Shown: piece by piece, positions 43,022 to 52,996 of the stretch
Numbering within the stretch: position 1 is the first letter of the stretch
Layout of the letters: each line of letters opens with the position of its first letter
From: Pseudomonadales bacterium
GTDB taxonomy: Bacteria > Pseudomonadota > Gammaproteobacteria > Pseudomonadales > DC-out160
Reading direction: 5' to 3'
Assembly (NCBI GenBank): GCA_019090455.1
Contig: JAHRWA010000015.1
Coordinates: forward strand, 124,001-188,000
Length of the DNA: 64,000 nt
Position numbers and translations under genes: made by a program
Notes under the pieces: model-generated
The model's database searches: none
What the model was told of the DNA's origin: nothing
Seen by the model: the letters and a program-made list of their open reading frames with translations, nothing else

Positions 43022-44104
43022 ATGATGCCTCTAGCTCGCGATATATCCACAGATCAAACCCACAATCCCATGGCTACCGACGGGTTCGAGTTCGTCGAAT
43101 TTACCGATGAAAACCCGGATCGTTTAGACCGACTTTTTACGGCCTTGGGGTTTAGTGCTGTTGCCCAGCATAGATCAAAGAAAGTGATTCGTTATAATCA
43201 GGGTGATATCAACTTTCTCCTCAATTATGATTCTAATGGCCACCCAGCAAAATTTTACAAGGCTCATGGCATTAGTGCTTGTGCAATGGCATTTCGTGTT
43301 GAAAATGCGGACAAGGCATTAAAGTACGCGCTGAGAAAGGGTGCCGAGAAAAAAACAAACGATAAAGTCAGTAGTTTGGAACTGGTGATACCAGCGATAC
43401 GGGGCATTGGCGATAGCTTGTTATTCTTGGTAGATAAATACGGCGACGACTCTATCTATGATACCGACTTTATTGCAATCGAATATCCTAGTCAGGTTCC
43501 CAGCGTTGGCTTAAAGGAAATTGATCACCTTACTCATAATGTTCGTTTTGGGAACATGAATCAGTGGACGGAGTTTTACCAGCGACTATTTAATTTCAGA
43601 CAGATTAAATATTTTGATATTCGCGGAGAGAAAACAGGATTGGTGAGTCGAGCCTTATCCAGTCCTTGTAATAAAATCAAAATTCCGATTAATGAATCTA
43701 ATGATGATGATTCGCAGATTAATGAATATTTGCGTGATTATCAGGGTGAGGGCATACAGCATATCGCTCTCACAACCGATGATATTTATACCACCATTGA
43801 TCGACTGAAAGAGAATGGGATTGGTTTTCTGGATGTGCCTGATTCTTACTATGATGCGATTGAAGCTCGGTTACCTGAGCAGGGCGAGCCGATTGCAGAG
43901 CTAAAAAAGAGACACATTCTTATCGATGGTTATTTCACGGATTCAAAACCGCAATTGCTCTTACAGATATTTACGAACACTGTTATAGGGCCTATATTTT
44001 TTGAGATTATTCAAAGAAAAGGCGACGATGGTTTTGGAGAGGGGAATTTCCAAGCGTTGTTTGATGCTATCGAGAGAGATCAGGTGAAGAGAGGCGTGCT
44101 TTGA
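43022..44104 (+). CDS. hpd: 4-Hydroxyphenylpyruvate dioxygenase
   Basis: The 360-residue enzyme has two VOC-type halves. Iron ligands are His in IDHLTHNV, His in IQHIALTTDDI and Glu in FFEIIQRKG. The C-terminal helix pattern GFGEGNFQALFDAIERDQ is diagnostic for HPPD. It converts 4-hydroxyphenylpyruvate to homogentisate in tyrosine breakdown. ATG 43022 (or the adjacent 43025) follows AAGGGAG. The open frame upstream to 42938 is unlike the family. It is followed by hmgA after 114 bp and then a fumarylacetoacetase-family gene, so the pathway order is preserved. Confidence 0.96.
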   Translation: MMPLARDISTDQTHNPMATDGFEFVEFTDENPDRLDRLFTALGFSAVAQHRSKKVIRYNQGDINFLLNYDSNGHPAKFYKAHGISACAMAFRVENADKALKYALRKGAEKKTNDKVSSLELVIPAIRGIGDSLLFLVDKYGDDSIYDTDFIAIEYPSQVPSVGLKEIDHLTHNVRFGNMNQWTEFYQRLFNFRQIKYFDIRGEKTGLVSRALSSPCNKIKIPINESNDDDSQINEYLRDYQGEGIQHIALTTDDIYTTIDRLKENGIGFLDVPDSYYDAIEARLPEQGEPIAELKKRHILIDGYFTDSKPQLLLQIFTNTVIGPIFFEIIQRKGDDGFGEGNFQALFDAIERDQVKRGVL

Positions 44105-44218
44105 GTGAGGTGCGCCGACGATGATGATTTCAATTATTAGGTTATTTAAATATTAAGTGACTAAATGATTAAGTTATGTAATTAAGTTAATCAATAATTA
44201 ACGATAGGAAGATGAGCG

Positions 44219-45346
44219 ATGAAGAAAGGGATTTCTATTCCTCAATCTGAAGGCGTGACTTCAAAGCAAGCTCATGCCGATTTGCCTCAAAGTGCGCCCT
44301 ATGAAAGGGAGATAAGCCGAGACGGTTTTTCCGGTCCAGCAACTCACCTACATCATAAACACCCACCAACGGGGTGGGGCGCTTGGGATGGACCCTTGTG
44401 TCCCAGAGCCTTTAACTTAAAGTTGTTGGACGCTGACACGGTATCGCCTTGGGATTCAAAAGCGGTTCTTTACAACAGTGATTGTCAGATTCGATTTTGG
44501 CGTTGCTCTGCACCGATGACCTCACTTTGTCGCAATGCCGATGGTGATGAATTATTTTTCGTTCATGAAGGAGAGGCCGATTTATTTTGTGACTTTGGGC
44601 ATATGAAGATTGTGGAGGGGGATTATGTGTTGATTCCTCGAAGCAGCATGTGGCGGTTGGAGCCTAAAAAATCGATTTGTCTGTTAATGATAGAGGCGAC
44701 CAATGATCGTTTTGGTTTGCCTGAAAAGGGACTGATGGGACATCACGCCATTTTTGATGCGGCTTGTATGGAGCACCCGAAAATAAACCAAACCTTTCTG
44801 GATCAGCAGGATGAGAAAGAATGGCAATTAAACATTAAAAAAGACGAACAAATGACGCGGGTGATCTATCCCTTTAATCCGCTAGATGCCGTGGGTTGGC
44901 ATGGAGATGTGTACGCCGTTAAAATAAACTGGCGTGATATTCGACCCGTCATGAGTCATCGATACCATCTGCCGCCTTCCGCACATACGACTTTCATCTG
45001 TGATCAATTTATTGTGTGCACGTTTGTTCCTCGACCAGTGGAAAGTGATCCCGGTGCATTAAGAGTGCCTTTCTATCATAGTAATGATGAGTACGATGAA
45101 GTCCTTTTTTATCATGCGGGTGACTTTTTTAGTCGCGATAATATTGATGCGGGAATGCTGTCATTTCACCCTTGCGGCTTTACTCATGGCCCTCATCCCA
45201 AAGCTTACAAAGCCGGTCTAGAATTCAAGAAAAAGGCCACGGATGAAGTGGCAGTGATGATCGATACCCGTAATCGATTAGCAGTGAATGAAAAAATGCT
45301 TGATCCCACTGAGCTAAAGTCATATGTCGCTAGCTGGCAAGAATAG
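44219..45346 (+). CDS. hmgA: Homogentisate 1,2-dioxygenase
   Basis: The 375-residue cupin enzyme opens the ring of homogentisate to give maleylacetoacetate. The iron-site stretch RVPFYHSNDEYDEVLFYHAGDF and HPCGFTHGPHP supplies the His/Glu/His ligands expected for this family. The protein is shorter than the ~440-residue mammalian type, as in several bacterial relatives. AGGAAG precedes ATG 44219. It lies between hpd and the fumarylacetoacetase-family gene, which supports the call strongly. Confidence 0.93.
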   Translation: MKKGISIPQSEGVTSKQAHADLPQSAPYEREISRDGFSGPATHLHHKHPPTGWGAWDGPLCPRAFNLKLLDADTVSPWDSKAVLYNSDCQIRFWRCSAPMTSLCRNADGDELFFVHEGEADLFCDFGHMKIVEGDYVLIPRSSMWRLEPKKSICLLMIEATNDRFGLPEKGLMGHHAIFDAACMEHPKINQTFLDQQDEKEWQLNIKKDEQMTRVIYPFNPLDAVGWHGDVYAVKINWRDIRPVMSHRYHLPPSAHTTFICDQFIVCTFVPRPVESDPGALRVPFYHSNDEYDEVLFYHAGDFFSRDNIDAGMLSFHPCGFTHGPHPKAYKAGLEFKKKATDEVAVMIDTRNRLAVNEKMLDPTELKSYVASWQE

Positions 45347-45399
45347 TTTTCGTTTTTTCACTAAATAATTATATTTCAAAGATAACGTAAGGAACAATG

Positions 45400-46401
45400 A
45401 TGAAACTTGCGAGCATCCGAGGTCAAGGAAAAAATCAAAGTCGAGACGGCCAATTAATTGTTGTGAGTAAAGATCTAACAAAAGGAGTGGTGGTGCCAGA
45501 GTTTGCGATGACTCTGCAACAAGCCATCGATAACTGGAAAGAAGTACAGCCAGAATTGATTCGCGTCTATGCAGGCTTGAACGCAGCAACTATTTCGCCA
45601 TCACATATTCTTCAAAACGAAAAGTTATTGGCCCCTTTGCCTCGAGCTTATCAATGGGTTGATGGAAGTGCCTATGTTAATCACGTTGAGCTGGTTCGCA
45701 AGGCGAGGGGAGCGGTGATGCCTGATGAGTTTTGGACTGATCCCTTGATGTACCAGGGAGGGAGCGATCAGCTTCTTGGGCCTAAGGATGAGATTGTTGC
45801 CGAGTCGGAAGAATGGGGGGTTGATTTCGAAGCTGAGGTGACCGTGATTACCAATGACGTTCCTATGGGGGCAAATATAAAGCAGGCTCAAGATTCCATC
45901 ATATTAATGATGTTGGTGAATGATGTTTCATTGAGAAACCTGATTCCAGCAGAGTTGGCAAAAGGGTTTGGTTTTTTACATAGTAAACCATCGAGCGCGT
46001 TCTCCCCTGTTGCCGTCACTCCTGATGAGCTAGGTGATTCTTGGCTAGAGGGTAAAGTACATTTGCCTCTACGGTGTACTTATAACCAGAAGTTATTTGG
46101 CGAGCCTAATGCGGGTAAGGATATGACCTTCAATTTTCCGCAGCTAATTTGTCATGCTGCAAAAACGAGGCCGCTTTTAGCAGGCACTATTGTTGGGTCG
46201 GGCACGGTATCAAATGTAGATAGGTCGAAAGGCTCATGTTGTATCGCAGAAAAGCGAATGCTAGAGAAAATTGAAACTGACCAAATCACGACTGAATTTA
46301 TGAAGTTTAACGATACCGTTAAAATAGAAATGCTGTCACCCGAGGGCGACAGCATTTTTGGTGCGATTGAGCAAACAGTAGTGCCTCTTGTTTCCGGCTA
46401 G
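45400..46401 (+). CDS. fahA: Fumarylacetoacetate hydrolase-family protein
   Basis: This 333-residue protein has the FAH-fold metal motif WGVDFEAEVTVIT (Asp and two Glu ligands) and the substrate-pocket region VGSGTVSN. It would split fumarylacetoacetate into fumarate and acetoacetate, the last step after hmgA and maiA. The FAH fold also contains other hydrolases and decarboxylases, so the specific assignment relies on its place directly after hpd and hmgA. I use ATG 45400 because AAGGA lies 6 nt upstream; an adjacent ATG at 45397 is only 3 nt away. It converges with a FadL-like gene. Confidence 0.88.
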   Translation: MKLASIRGQGKNQSRDGQLIVVSKDLTKGVVVPEFAMTLQQAIDNWKEVQPELIRVYAGLNAATISPSHILQNEKLLAPLPRAYQWVDGSAYVNHVELVRKARGAVMPDEFWTDPLMYQGGSDQLLGPKDEIVAESEEWGVDFEAEVTVITNDVPMGANIKQAQDSIILMMLVNDVSLRNLIPAELAKGFGFLHSKPSSAFSPVAVTPDELGDSWLEGKVHLPLRCTYNQKLFGEPNAGKDMTFNFPQLICHAAKTRPLLAGTIVGSGTVSNVDRSKGSCCIAEKRMLEKIETDQITTEFMKFNDTVKIEMLSPEGDSIFGAIEQTVVPLVSG

Positions 46402-46426
46402 TTAGTGCAAGTGAATTGATTCAATA

Positions 46427-48088
46427 TTAAAAATGTTTGCGATAGCTGGTTTCAATAAGAAAAATATCCAAATTCGACTTAAGGTCTAGACCCGCAGTGG
46501 GATGGTAGATGAAATTATTGATTTCTCTATGGTTATTGCCGGTTTCACTGGCTCCAGCAGGGATGTCCATTGAACTGGTGGCCATGGCAAAAGTGATATC
46601 AAAAGAGCTGGTCTTTGATATTTGACGACTAAATCCGAAGGCATAGACATCGACATCAGCCACTGGAATAGTGAAGTCTTGTCTTTCATACGGAATACCT
46701 GTTTTCCTGGGTTCAAAACCTAAACGCATTAATGTTTTTTGATTTATTGTGTATTCTAAGCCGAACCCCCAGTTTACGGTGTCGACATAATCTCGTTTAA
46801 ACGCCAACCCATCTACATTTGCTCCTTCTAACTGCAGAAGTGTAAATAGTCGTAGTACACCCACAGGCCCATTGGTTTGAAAAGCGAGAGACTCCCATGT
46901 GCTGGTCTCAGTCCATTTTACATCGATATTGAGTTTGAGTTTTGGCAAAATCCGCATGCTCATGCCAAAAGCAAGGTGCTGTGGTGTGACCAATTTGAAA
47001 ATGGCAGCTTCTTCAATATTGCCATCTTCTGGTAGTTCGAAATACTCTAAAATCGGGTTCAGGCCTACGATGGATGTTTCTTCAAGTCCTTTTAATAACC
47101 CAAGTAAACCTAAAGCCTCCTCTTCGCGAAAGTCTAACTGCATAAAGCCTTTGAGGTAATCTACCTGTTCCGCCTGATAAGCGAGGCCAAGGCTTAACCA
47201 GTTAGTGGCATCCCAAAGAATGCCAAAGTTAAAGCCAACGCCTACTGATTTTTTCATTTCAGTTCGAAATTCGAATAGCCCTTCAAAGGGGCTAATACCG
47301 CCTTCACAGATATTGAGTAGATCAGAAGGGACTTCCCAAACATAGTCATCCCGTTCATTCTCCGGGTCACAAACTTGATCGATAAAATTACTGGCTTCTC
47401 TGATGACGCCACCTGAATTTCGATAGTTCACTTCCGCGATTAAAGCGCTGTAGTTAAAGGTCATGGTCATCCCTATTGAAAGGGTATCTGTTACTTGGTA
47501 GGCAACCGAGGGAGTGAAAAAAGCAATGTGAGAAATGGCAAGCTTTCTTCCATGTACGCTACCAGGATCGTCCTCGGCTCGAGACAGCCCGAAAGCGAGA
47601 GGTGCATAAGCAGAGTTAGCAAAGGTCCATTTTGATCCTTGACGATTATAGGAAACTCCACCAAGAGGAATGATGGGAGTCGGTACCTCGGTGAAGCCGA
47701 GTCCAGGCAAATAAACTGCCATATCCTGGACTTCACTTTTTCCACCATCGAGAGGGTCTGTGTACCCTAACTCCTCATAGCGTTTTTTCAGAAATTCGTC
47801 ATTTAAATCAAATTCACCAATGAGAGAAAAATCCGCTGCGATAACTTTAATTTCAAACTGCCGACCTTTTAAACGACTCAGTCCTGCTGGATTGAAATGA
47901 ATGGAGTCGATACCTGGTGGGTCAGCGGTTACGGCTTGTCCTAGTGCGAGAGCCTTGGCGTTTCCGATCAATAGGTTCTGAAATAATTGCGCGCTACTTT
48001 GGGTGGAGATTAAAAGAAAGGAAAAGAGAACGGCAGTTTTTATAATTCTTATATTCATAATTTTTATCTTCATAATCAATACGCTCAT
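46427..48088 (-). CDS. OmpP1/FadL-family outer-membrane transporter
   Basis: The 553-residue protein starts with a signal peptide (hydrophobic core AVLFSFLLIST, cleavage near SSA-Q). It continues with alternating beta-strand sequence ending in aromatic YRKHF, as in outer-membrane barrels. The N-terminal plug-like part (LGQAVTADPPGIDSIHFNPAGLSRLKG) contains the NPAGL signature of FadL. FadL proteins bring long-chain fatty acids and other hydrophobic molecules across the outer membrane. It is longer than E. coli FadL (446). ATG 48088, 48073 or 48058 could each be the start. Nearby acyl-CoA and P450 genes make a role in uptake of hydrophobic carbon sources likely. Confidence 0.88.
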   Translation of the reverse strand: MSVLIMKIKIMNIRIIKTAVLFSFLLISTQSSAQLFQNLLIGNAKALALGQAVTADPPGIDSIHFNPAGLSRLKGRQFEIKVIAADFSLIGEFDLNDEFLKKRYEELGYTDPLDGGKSEVQDMAVYLPGLGFTEVPTPIIPLGGVSYNRQGSKWTFANSAYAPLAFGLSRAEDDPGSVHGRKLAISHIAFFTPSVAYQVTDTLSIGMTMTFNYSALIAEVNYRNSGGVIREASNFIDQVCDPENERDDYVWEVPSDLLNICEGGISPFEGLFEFRTEMKKSVGVGFNFGILWDATNWLSLGLAYQAEQVDYLKGFMQLDFREEEALGLLGLLKGLEETSIVGLNPILEYFELPEDGNIEEAAIFKLVTPQHLAFGMSMRILPKLKLNIDVKWTETSTWESLAFQTNGPVGVLRLFTLLQLEGANVDGLAFKRDYVDTVNWGFGLEYTINQKTLMRLGFEPRKTGIPYERQDFTIPVADVDVYAFGFSRQISKTSSFDITFAMATSSMDIPAGASETGNNHREINNFIYHPTAGLDLKSNLDIFLIETSYRKHF

Positions 48089-48708
48089 CCATGAATGCGC
48101 TAGTAGTTAAATAAACCCACTTGATGTCTTTCTATTATTATTCAGCCGAGACCACGGCATAGGATTCAAGTTAACCGATTACTGGTGAGAGGTAAATACC
48201 TATTCTCTGTCAGGGTCCGTGTTAAATGTTTTTTCTCGTTAAGAAGATATAATTTATTGTTCAATGGTGGTTATTCAATATTGAATGTTCAGTAGTTATA
48301 TGCGGTTTGATGTCTCGAGTAATAATTTTGAAAGCGACTGATTAGATTACGTTTTTGATATTGAAGGTAGGGCGCCCATTTCATTGACTCGTGGCGCTAC
48401 GCTACGCAGAAATCAAGATGCTATTGCATTGTTGTCTACGGGATTATCCGTATTTACGGGATCAATTATTATTCCTTTTTGGTGACTAAGAACCCATGAT
48501 GGAGTCATCGTCTTTGTGTGCTCTGTAAAGTTTGTATCCGGTGCGTTTGCGGTTGGCCCCTGTATTCAGACATCAAGTGCAGTATTCTATTTTACATAAC
48601 GCGACTTCCTATTTGTATATTCTGGATTGGGATTCTATCTTATTGAGAGATGTATCAAGTTTATGGCCGATGAAATTAGCAATAACATTAGTGCTAAGGA
48701 GCGATCTC
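48089..48708. other. Long intergenic region between fadL-like gene and maiA
   Basis: About 620 bp separate two divergent genes. The frame upstream of maiA is open from 48532 but reads unlike any MaiA. I see promoter-like AT-rich stretches on both sides and a GC-richer patch around 48370-48420, but no gene, RNA or repeat that I can support. Confidence 0.5.
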
Positions 48709-49416
48709 ATGACTGATAGAAAATCCTCGATGAATTCAAGATCTGATTTGGACCAAGAGTGGGTGCTTTATGACTACTATCGAAGTAGTGCGGCATTCCG
48801 AGTTCGAATCGTATTGAATTATAAGAATCTTAAAGCGATGTCGAGTCATGTCAGTTTGATCGATAATGGAGGCGAACAATTTAGCGAAGCTTATACAAAT
48901 ATAAACCCACAACAATTGATACCGTCTCTGCAGATGGGTGATTTTCAGTTAACACAGTCGTTAGCTATTATTGAATACCTCGAAGAGCGATATCCGACTC
49001 CGGCCATACTGCCAGGCACAGCCAACGAGAGGGCAATCATTCGCGCTTTTTCTTATAGCATCTCCTGTGATATTCACCCTCTCAATAACTTGCGAGTGCA
49101 GAAGTATTTGGTTAACGAATTGCAGTGTTCCAATGAGCAGAAAGAGCAATGGGTTCGAGAATGGATTCATCGGGGTTTTATCGCGCTGGAGACTCAGTTG
49201 AATTCACAGGCTTCCTCTGTAAGCAGTGATTATTGTTTCTCGACTTTTAGCTTGGCAGATGTGTGTCTAATTCCTCAGATTTATAACGCGAAGAGATTTG
49301 AAGTCGATATGTCGGCTTTTCCTAAGCTAGAGAATATTTACCGTCAGTGCTCCCAATTAGATTTCGTCAATAATGCGTCTCCTGAGGTCGTGGAGAAGTC
49401 GCTTAGTAATCCTTGA
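48709..49416 (+). CDS. maiA: Maleylacetoacetate isomerase (zeta-class glutathione S-transferase)
   Basis: The 235-residue protein has the zeta-class signature YYRSSAAFRVRIVLNYK (Ser26/Ser27 region). It also has NPQQLIPSLQMGDFQLTQSLAIIEYLEERYP, where the QS pair binds the glutathione gamma-glutamyl group. It isomerises maleylacetoacetate to fumarylacetoacetate with glutathione as cofactor, linking hmgA to fahA. ATG 48709 is chosen with AAGGAG 7 nt upstream. It is split from hpd-hmgA-fahA by the FadL-like gene but is on the same strand. Confidence 0.92.
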   Translation: MTDRKSSMNSRSDLDQEWVLYDYYRSSAAFRVRIVLNYKNLKAMSSHVSLIDNGGEQFSEAYTNINPQQLIPSLQMGDFQLTQSLAIIEYLEERYPTPAILPGTANERAIIRAFSYSISCDIHPLNNLRVQKYLVNELQCSNEQKEQWVREWIHRGFIALETQLNSQASSVSSDYCFSTFSLADVCLIPQIYNAKRFEVDMSAFPKLENIYRQCSQLDFVNNASPEVVEKSLSNP

Positions 49417-49635
49417 ACTTAGATTGACCTGATCCAGCATTTCTTTGACAAGAGGGGATGAGAGAAAATACTATGTCTCCCCACATATCTTTGATCAAAT
49501 AGATTTCAAGCAATTGAAATAAATCGATAACAATCACCTTAGGCTATCAACTAAACAAATCTTCCTGTTTAGATCCTCGCGTGTGTGATCAATACCTGTG
49601 TGGTTGGTTGATAGAGAGAAGGAAAAGAGGCAGCG

Positions 49636-50841
49636 ATGGATAAATTAAAACTATTTCGCCAAGAGACTAGAGCTTGGCTTGAGGAAAACTGTCCGCAGTC
49701 AATGCGAACACCGATGCCAGAAGATGAAAGTGTTTGGGGAGGCCGCAATCCTGAGTTCAAGAATCCAGAGAGTAAAATCTGGATGGACAATATGGCGGCA
49801 CGTGGCTGGACTACCCCTAGCTGGCCTAAGGAGTACGGCGGTGGAGGCTTAAACCGCAAGGAAGACCGTATACTCAAGGAGGAAATGTCTCGGTTGGGTT
49901 GCCGTAATCCGCTAATGAGTTTTGGTATTTGGATGTTGGGGCCGGTGTTATTGGAGTACGGTACAGACGAACAGAAACAAGAATTTATTCCGAAAATTAT
50001 TAAAGGAGAAATACGTTGGTGCCAAGGGTATAGCGAACCTGGCGCGGGTTCTGATTTGGCGAGCTTGGCGACTTCTGCTATCGATAAGGGCGATCATTTT
50101 CTGGTGAACGGTCAAAAGATATGGACCTCCTTTGCGAACAAAGCAGACTGGATCTTTTGTTTGGTTCGAACGAGTACCGAGACTAAGCACGGTGGTATTA
50201 GTTTTCTTTTGTTTGATATGACGTCTCCGGGTGTTGAAACGCGACCGATAAAGCTTATCAGTGGTTCCTCGCCTTTCTGTGAAACGTTTATTACCGATGT
50301 CAAAGTGCCTAAAGACCAGTTGATGGGGCCACTCAACGAAGGCTGGACGATCGCTAAGAAACTGTTGCAGCATGAGCGAACAATGATCTCTGAGATGGGG
50401 CTGGGTTCCGGCGGGGCTAGCAAAGGCCAAACCATGGGGCAGAAAGCCAAGGAATATATAGGTGAAGAATCGGATGGCCAACATAAGGGGAAATTAGCAG
50501 ACCCTATATTGCGCGGACAAATTGCGGAGCATGAAATAAAAGGCAAGGCATTTTCGTTGACGTTAAGAAGAGCCATGGAAGAAGCGAAGGCCGGCTCATC
50601 AGTAGACGCTACCGCTTCGATGTTCAAACTCTATGGCACCGAGCACAATAAAAGTCGCTATGAATTGTATATGAAAATATTCGGGCATCAAGCATTGGGA
50701 TGGGAAGGTGAGGGTTTTTCCTCTAAGGAGCTGGACGTGACTCGTCAGTGGCTTAGATCCAAAGGAAACTCTATCGAAGGGGGCACTTCAGAGGTGCAGC
50801 TTAATATTATTTCCAAACGCGTTTTGGGTCTACCCAGTTAA
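49636..50841 (+). CDS. Acyl-CoA dehydrogenase, alpha-type partner of a pair
   Basis: The 401-residue flavoenzyme carries the FAD/acyl-CoA landmarks WCQGYSEPGAGSDLASL and GQKIWTS, and the C-terminal IEGGTSEVQLNIISKRVLGLP. Its N-terminus with PKEYGGGGL is typical of the FadE-like group used on bulky substrates. It is followed after 38 bp by a second, distinct dehydrogenase gene. Such adjacent pairs form alpha2beta2 heterotetramers in steroid side-chain degradation (ChsE4-ChsE5 type), where each subunit alone is inactive. A heteromeric enzyme for a branched or alicyclic CoA ester is inferred, not shown. AAGAGG precedes the ATG. Confidence 0.9.
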   Translation: MDKLKLFRQETRAWLEENCPQSMRTPMPEDESVWGGRNPEFKNPESKIWMDNMAARGWTTPSWPKEYGGGGLNRKEDRILKEEMSRLGCRNPLMSFGIWMLGPVLLEYGTDEQKQEFIPKIIKGEIRWCQGYSEPGAGSDLASLATSAIDKGDHFLVNGQKIWTSFANKADWIFCLVRTSTETKHGGISFLLFDMTSPGVETRPIKLISGSSPFCETFITDVKVPKDQLMGPLNEGWTIAKKLLQHERTMISEMGLGSGGASKGQTMGQKAKEYIGEESDGQHKGKLADPILRGQIAEHEIKGKAFSLTLRRAMEEAKAGSSVDATASMFKLYGTEHNKSRYELYMKIFGHQALGWEGEGFSSKELDVTRQWLRSKGNSIEGGTSEVQLNIISKRVLGLPS

Positions 50842-50879
50842 ATCTCCTAATGAAAAGAAGGTGAAAAAAGGAACCTCCC

Positions 50880-52019
50880 ATGTCCATGATATTGAATGAA
50901 GAACAAACACAATTAAAAGATAATGCCAGCCGCTTTTTTCGAGAAAAGTCACCGATTACAGCACTGCGAAAATTAAGAGATGACAAGAGTGAGCTGGGCT
51001 ATGATGCCGCTTTATGGAAAGAGATCGTTGAGCTGGGCTGGCTCAGCATTTTGATTCCCGAGGAATATGACGGCTTAGGGCTTTCTCCCAGCTATTTAGG
51101 TCCAATACTTGAGGAGAGCGGAAGAACGCTAGCCGCAACGCCTTTGTTCTCTACCGGTTTGGTGGGAGTGACGGCACTGAATCTAGCCGCTACCGAAGAT
51201 CAAAAGAAATCATTATTTCCTGAAATTGCTGGCGGAACCTTACTTATGGCCCTGGCAGTAGATGAAACGGCGAGACACAATCCGTCAACAGTGACTACAA
51301 CAGCGAAAGCGACAGATGGTGGGTTTAGTCTATCGGGTAAAAAGGTATTTGTTGTTGATGGCCATGTTGCGAACTACTTTATCGTTTCGGCGCGAACCAG
51401 TGGTAACGATTCTGATAAGAAAGGGATATCACTTTTTCTTGTGGATGCAAGCACTCCAGGAATAGAAGTGACTCGCACTCTCATGTCTGACTCGCGAAAT
51501 TCTGCGATTGTAAACTTTAACAATGTGACCATTGCTAAGTCCGCACTGTTGGGAGCTGCGGATGAAGGATTTTCCGTATTAGATCAACTATTGGACGTGG
51601 CGCGTATTGGTCTAGCGGCTGAAATGCTGGGAACGACCTTAGAGGCTTTCGAGCGAACGATTGACTACCTGAAGGAGCGCAAGCAATTCGATGCACTAAT
51701 TGGTAGCTTTCAGGCCTTGCAGCACAGAGCCGCAACGATGTTTTGCGAAATTGAGTTATCGAAATCCCTTATTTTGGAAGGCTTGGATGTGAGTTCCACG
51801 AGCCCTACAAGTCTCAATCTTTTTGCCAGTATGGCGAAAATGCAAATAGGGGACACCTTAAAGTTGGTGAGTAATGAAGGAGTACAAATTCACGGTGGAA
51901 TAGGAATGACTGATGAGCATGAAATTGGTTTTTTCCTCAAGCGTGCAAGGGTCACCGAGTTACTTTATGGTGATAGCTCATTTCATAAAGATAGGTATGC
52001 GTTGTTAAATGATTATTAG
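50880..52019 (+). CDS. Acyl-CoA dehydrogenase, beta-type partner of a pair
   Basis: The 379-residue protein has the dehydrogenase fold (ILIPEEYDGLGLSP, LMALAVDETARHN, GGFSLSGKKVFVVDG, VQIHGGIGMTDEHEIGFFLKRA). The central FAD region is weaker than in its neighbour, as in the accessory subunit of heteromeric acyl-CoA dehydrogenases. The final codons and stop (15 bp) are tandemly duplicated just downstream. AAGGA lies 8 nt before ATG 50880. It is followed by two crotonase-family genes, giving a dehydrogenation and hydration module. Confidence 0.9.
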   Translation: MSMILNEEQTQLKDNASRFFREKSPITALRKLRDDKSELGYDAALWKEIVELGWLSILIPEEYDGLGLSPSYLGPILEESGRTLAATPLFSTGLVGVTALNLAATEDQKKSLFPEIAGGTLLMALAVDETARHNPSTVTTTAKATDGGFSLSGKKVFVVDGHVANYFIVSARTSGNDSDKKGISLFLVDASTPGIEVTRTLMSDSRNSAIVNFNNVTIAKSALLGAADEGFSVLDQLLDVARIGLAAEMLGTTLEAFERTIDYLKERKQFDALIGSFQALQHRAATMFCEIELSKSLILEGLDVSSTSPTSLNLFASMAKMQIGDTLKLVSNEGVQIHGGIGMTDEHEIGFFLKRARVTELLYGDSSFHKDRYALLNDY

Positions 52020-52034
52020 TTAAATGATTATTAG
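52005..52034 (+). repeat. 15-bp tandem duplication spanning a stop codon
   Basis: TTAAATGATTATTAG occurs twice in direct succession. The first copy forms the last four codons and stop of the acyl-CoA dehydrogenase gene; the second repeats them after the stop. The next bases (TTAAA) begin a partial third copy. Confidence 0.95.
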
Positions 52035-52123
52035 TTAAAACGATATTTAATTCATTAACCCAAACTATACCCCTGGTGTTTTATGTCTGATAACACCCTA
52101 GGGGTCTCTACAGAGGATGTATT

Positions 52124-52945
52124 ATGAGCGATCTAATTTACGAAAAGAAAGATGGCGTGGCAATTCTTACCATGAACCGGCCGAAAAGACGTAATTCTTT
52201 CAGTCCCGAAATGATGGTGAAAATGGCGGAAGCTTGGGTGGATTTTGGTAAAGATGATTCCCTGCGGGTCGCTATATTGACGGGTACAGGCGATATTTCA
52301 TTTTCTTCAGGAGCCGATTTACAATTACTGATTCCTTTATTAATTGGAGCGAGAGAGCCTGAAACGGAATGGGACAAAAAACTCGTTGAAAATCGAAAAA
52401 TCATGAATGATGCTTTGTTGCGTAATACCGATTTATATAAACCGATAATTTCTGCGGTCAATGGCTATGCTTTGGCAGGTGGTACGGAAATATTGCAAGC
52501 AACAGATATTAGAGTGGCGTCCCCGAATGCCACATTTGGATTGTCAGAGCCCAAGCGGGGTATTGTTCCCGGAGGCGGTTCACTGACTCGACTGCAGAGG
52601 CAAATTCCTTTCGCTAAAGCCATGGAGATACTATTAATCGGTGATCCGATTTCTGCTGAAGAAGCGCATCGCATCGGTCTAATCAACGAAGTGGTACCAC
52701 AAGAAGCGTTAATGGATAAAGCACTAGAGATTGCCGGTAAGATTGCAGAGAACGGCCCTTTGGCCGTCCGAAAAATAAAGGAAGCATTGATTCGCAGCAA
52801 TGGCTTACCACTAGAGGAAGCTTTTAAAATCGAATCAGAGTGTGCCATGGACGCAATGAAGTCTGAAGATGCGATAGAAGGACCTAAAGCATTTATGGAA
52901 AAACGAAAGCCCAATTTTACGGGTAAACTTAGAGCCACTAAATAA
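52124..52945 (+). CDS. Enoyl-CoA hydratase/isomerase family protein
   Basis: The 273-residue crotonase has the oxyanion motifs FSSGADLQLL and NGYALAGGTEILQATDIRVAS. A glutamate lies in LSEPKRGIVPGGGSL, the position of a hydratase catalytic acid. It would add water to the enoyl-CoA made by the dehydrogenase pair upstream. GAGGA lies just before the ATG. A 12-bp tandem duplication covers its stop codon (52936-52959). Substrate specificity cannot be read from sequence. Confidence 0.9.
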   Translation: MSDLIYEKKDGVAILTMNRPKRRNSFSPEMMVKMAEAWVDFGKDDSLRVAILTGTGDISFSSGADLQLLIPLLIGAREPETEWDKKLVENRKIMNDALLRNTDLYKPIISAVNGYALAGGTEILQATDIRVASPNATFGLSEPKRGIVPGGGSLTRLQRQIPFAKAMEILLIGDPISAEEAHRIGLINEVVPQEALMDKALEIAGKIAENGPLAVRKIKEALIRSNGLPLEEAFKIESECAMDAMKSEDAIEGPKAFMEKRKPNFTGKLRATK

Positions 52946-52996
52946 GACACTAAATAATACAATAGCCCCCCCATAACCCCCAATTAGGAGAAGTAC

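Noticed and set aside
48532..48708. N-terminal extension of MaiA
   Set aside because: Unlike any zeta-class GST, and ATG 48709 has a good AAGGAG ribosome site.
49948..50627. Antisense frames inside the first acyl-CoA dehydrogenase gene
   Set aside because: No ribosome sites and no recognisable product. The plus-strand gene is well supported.
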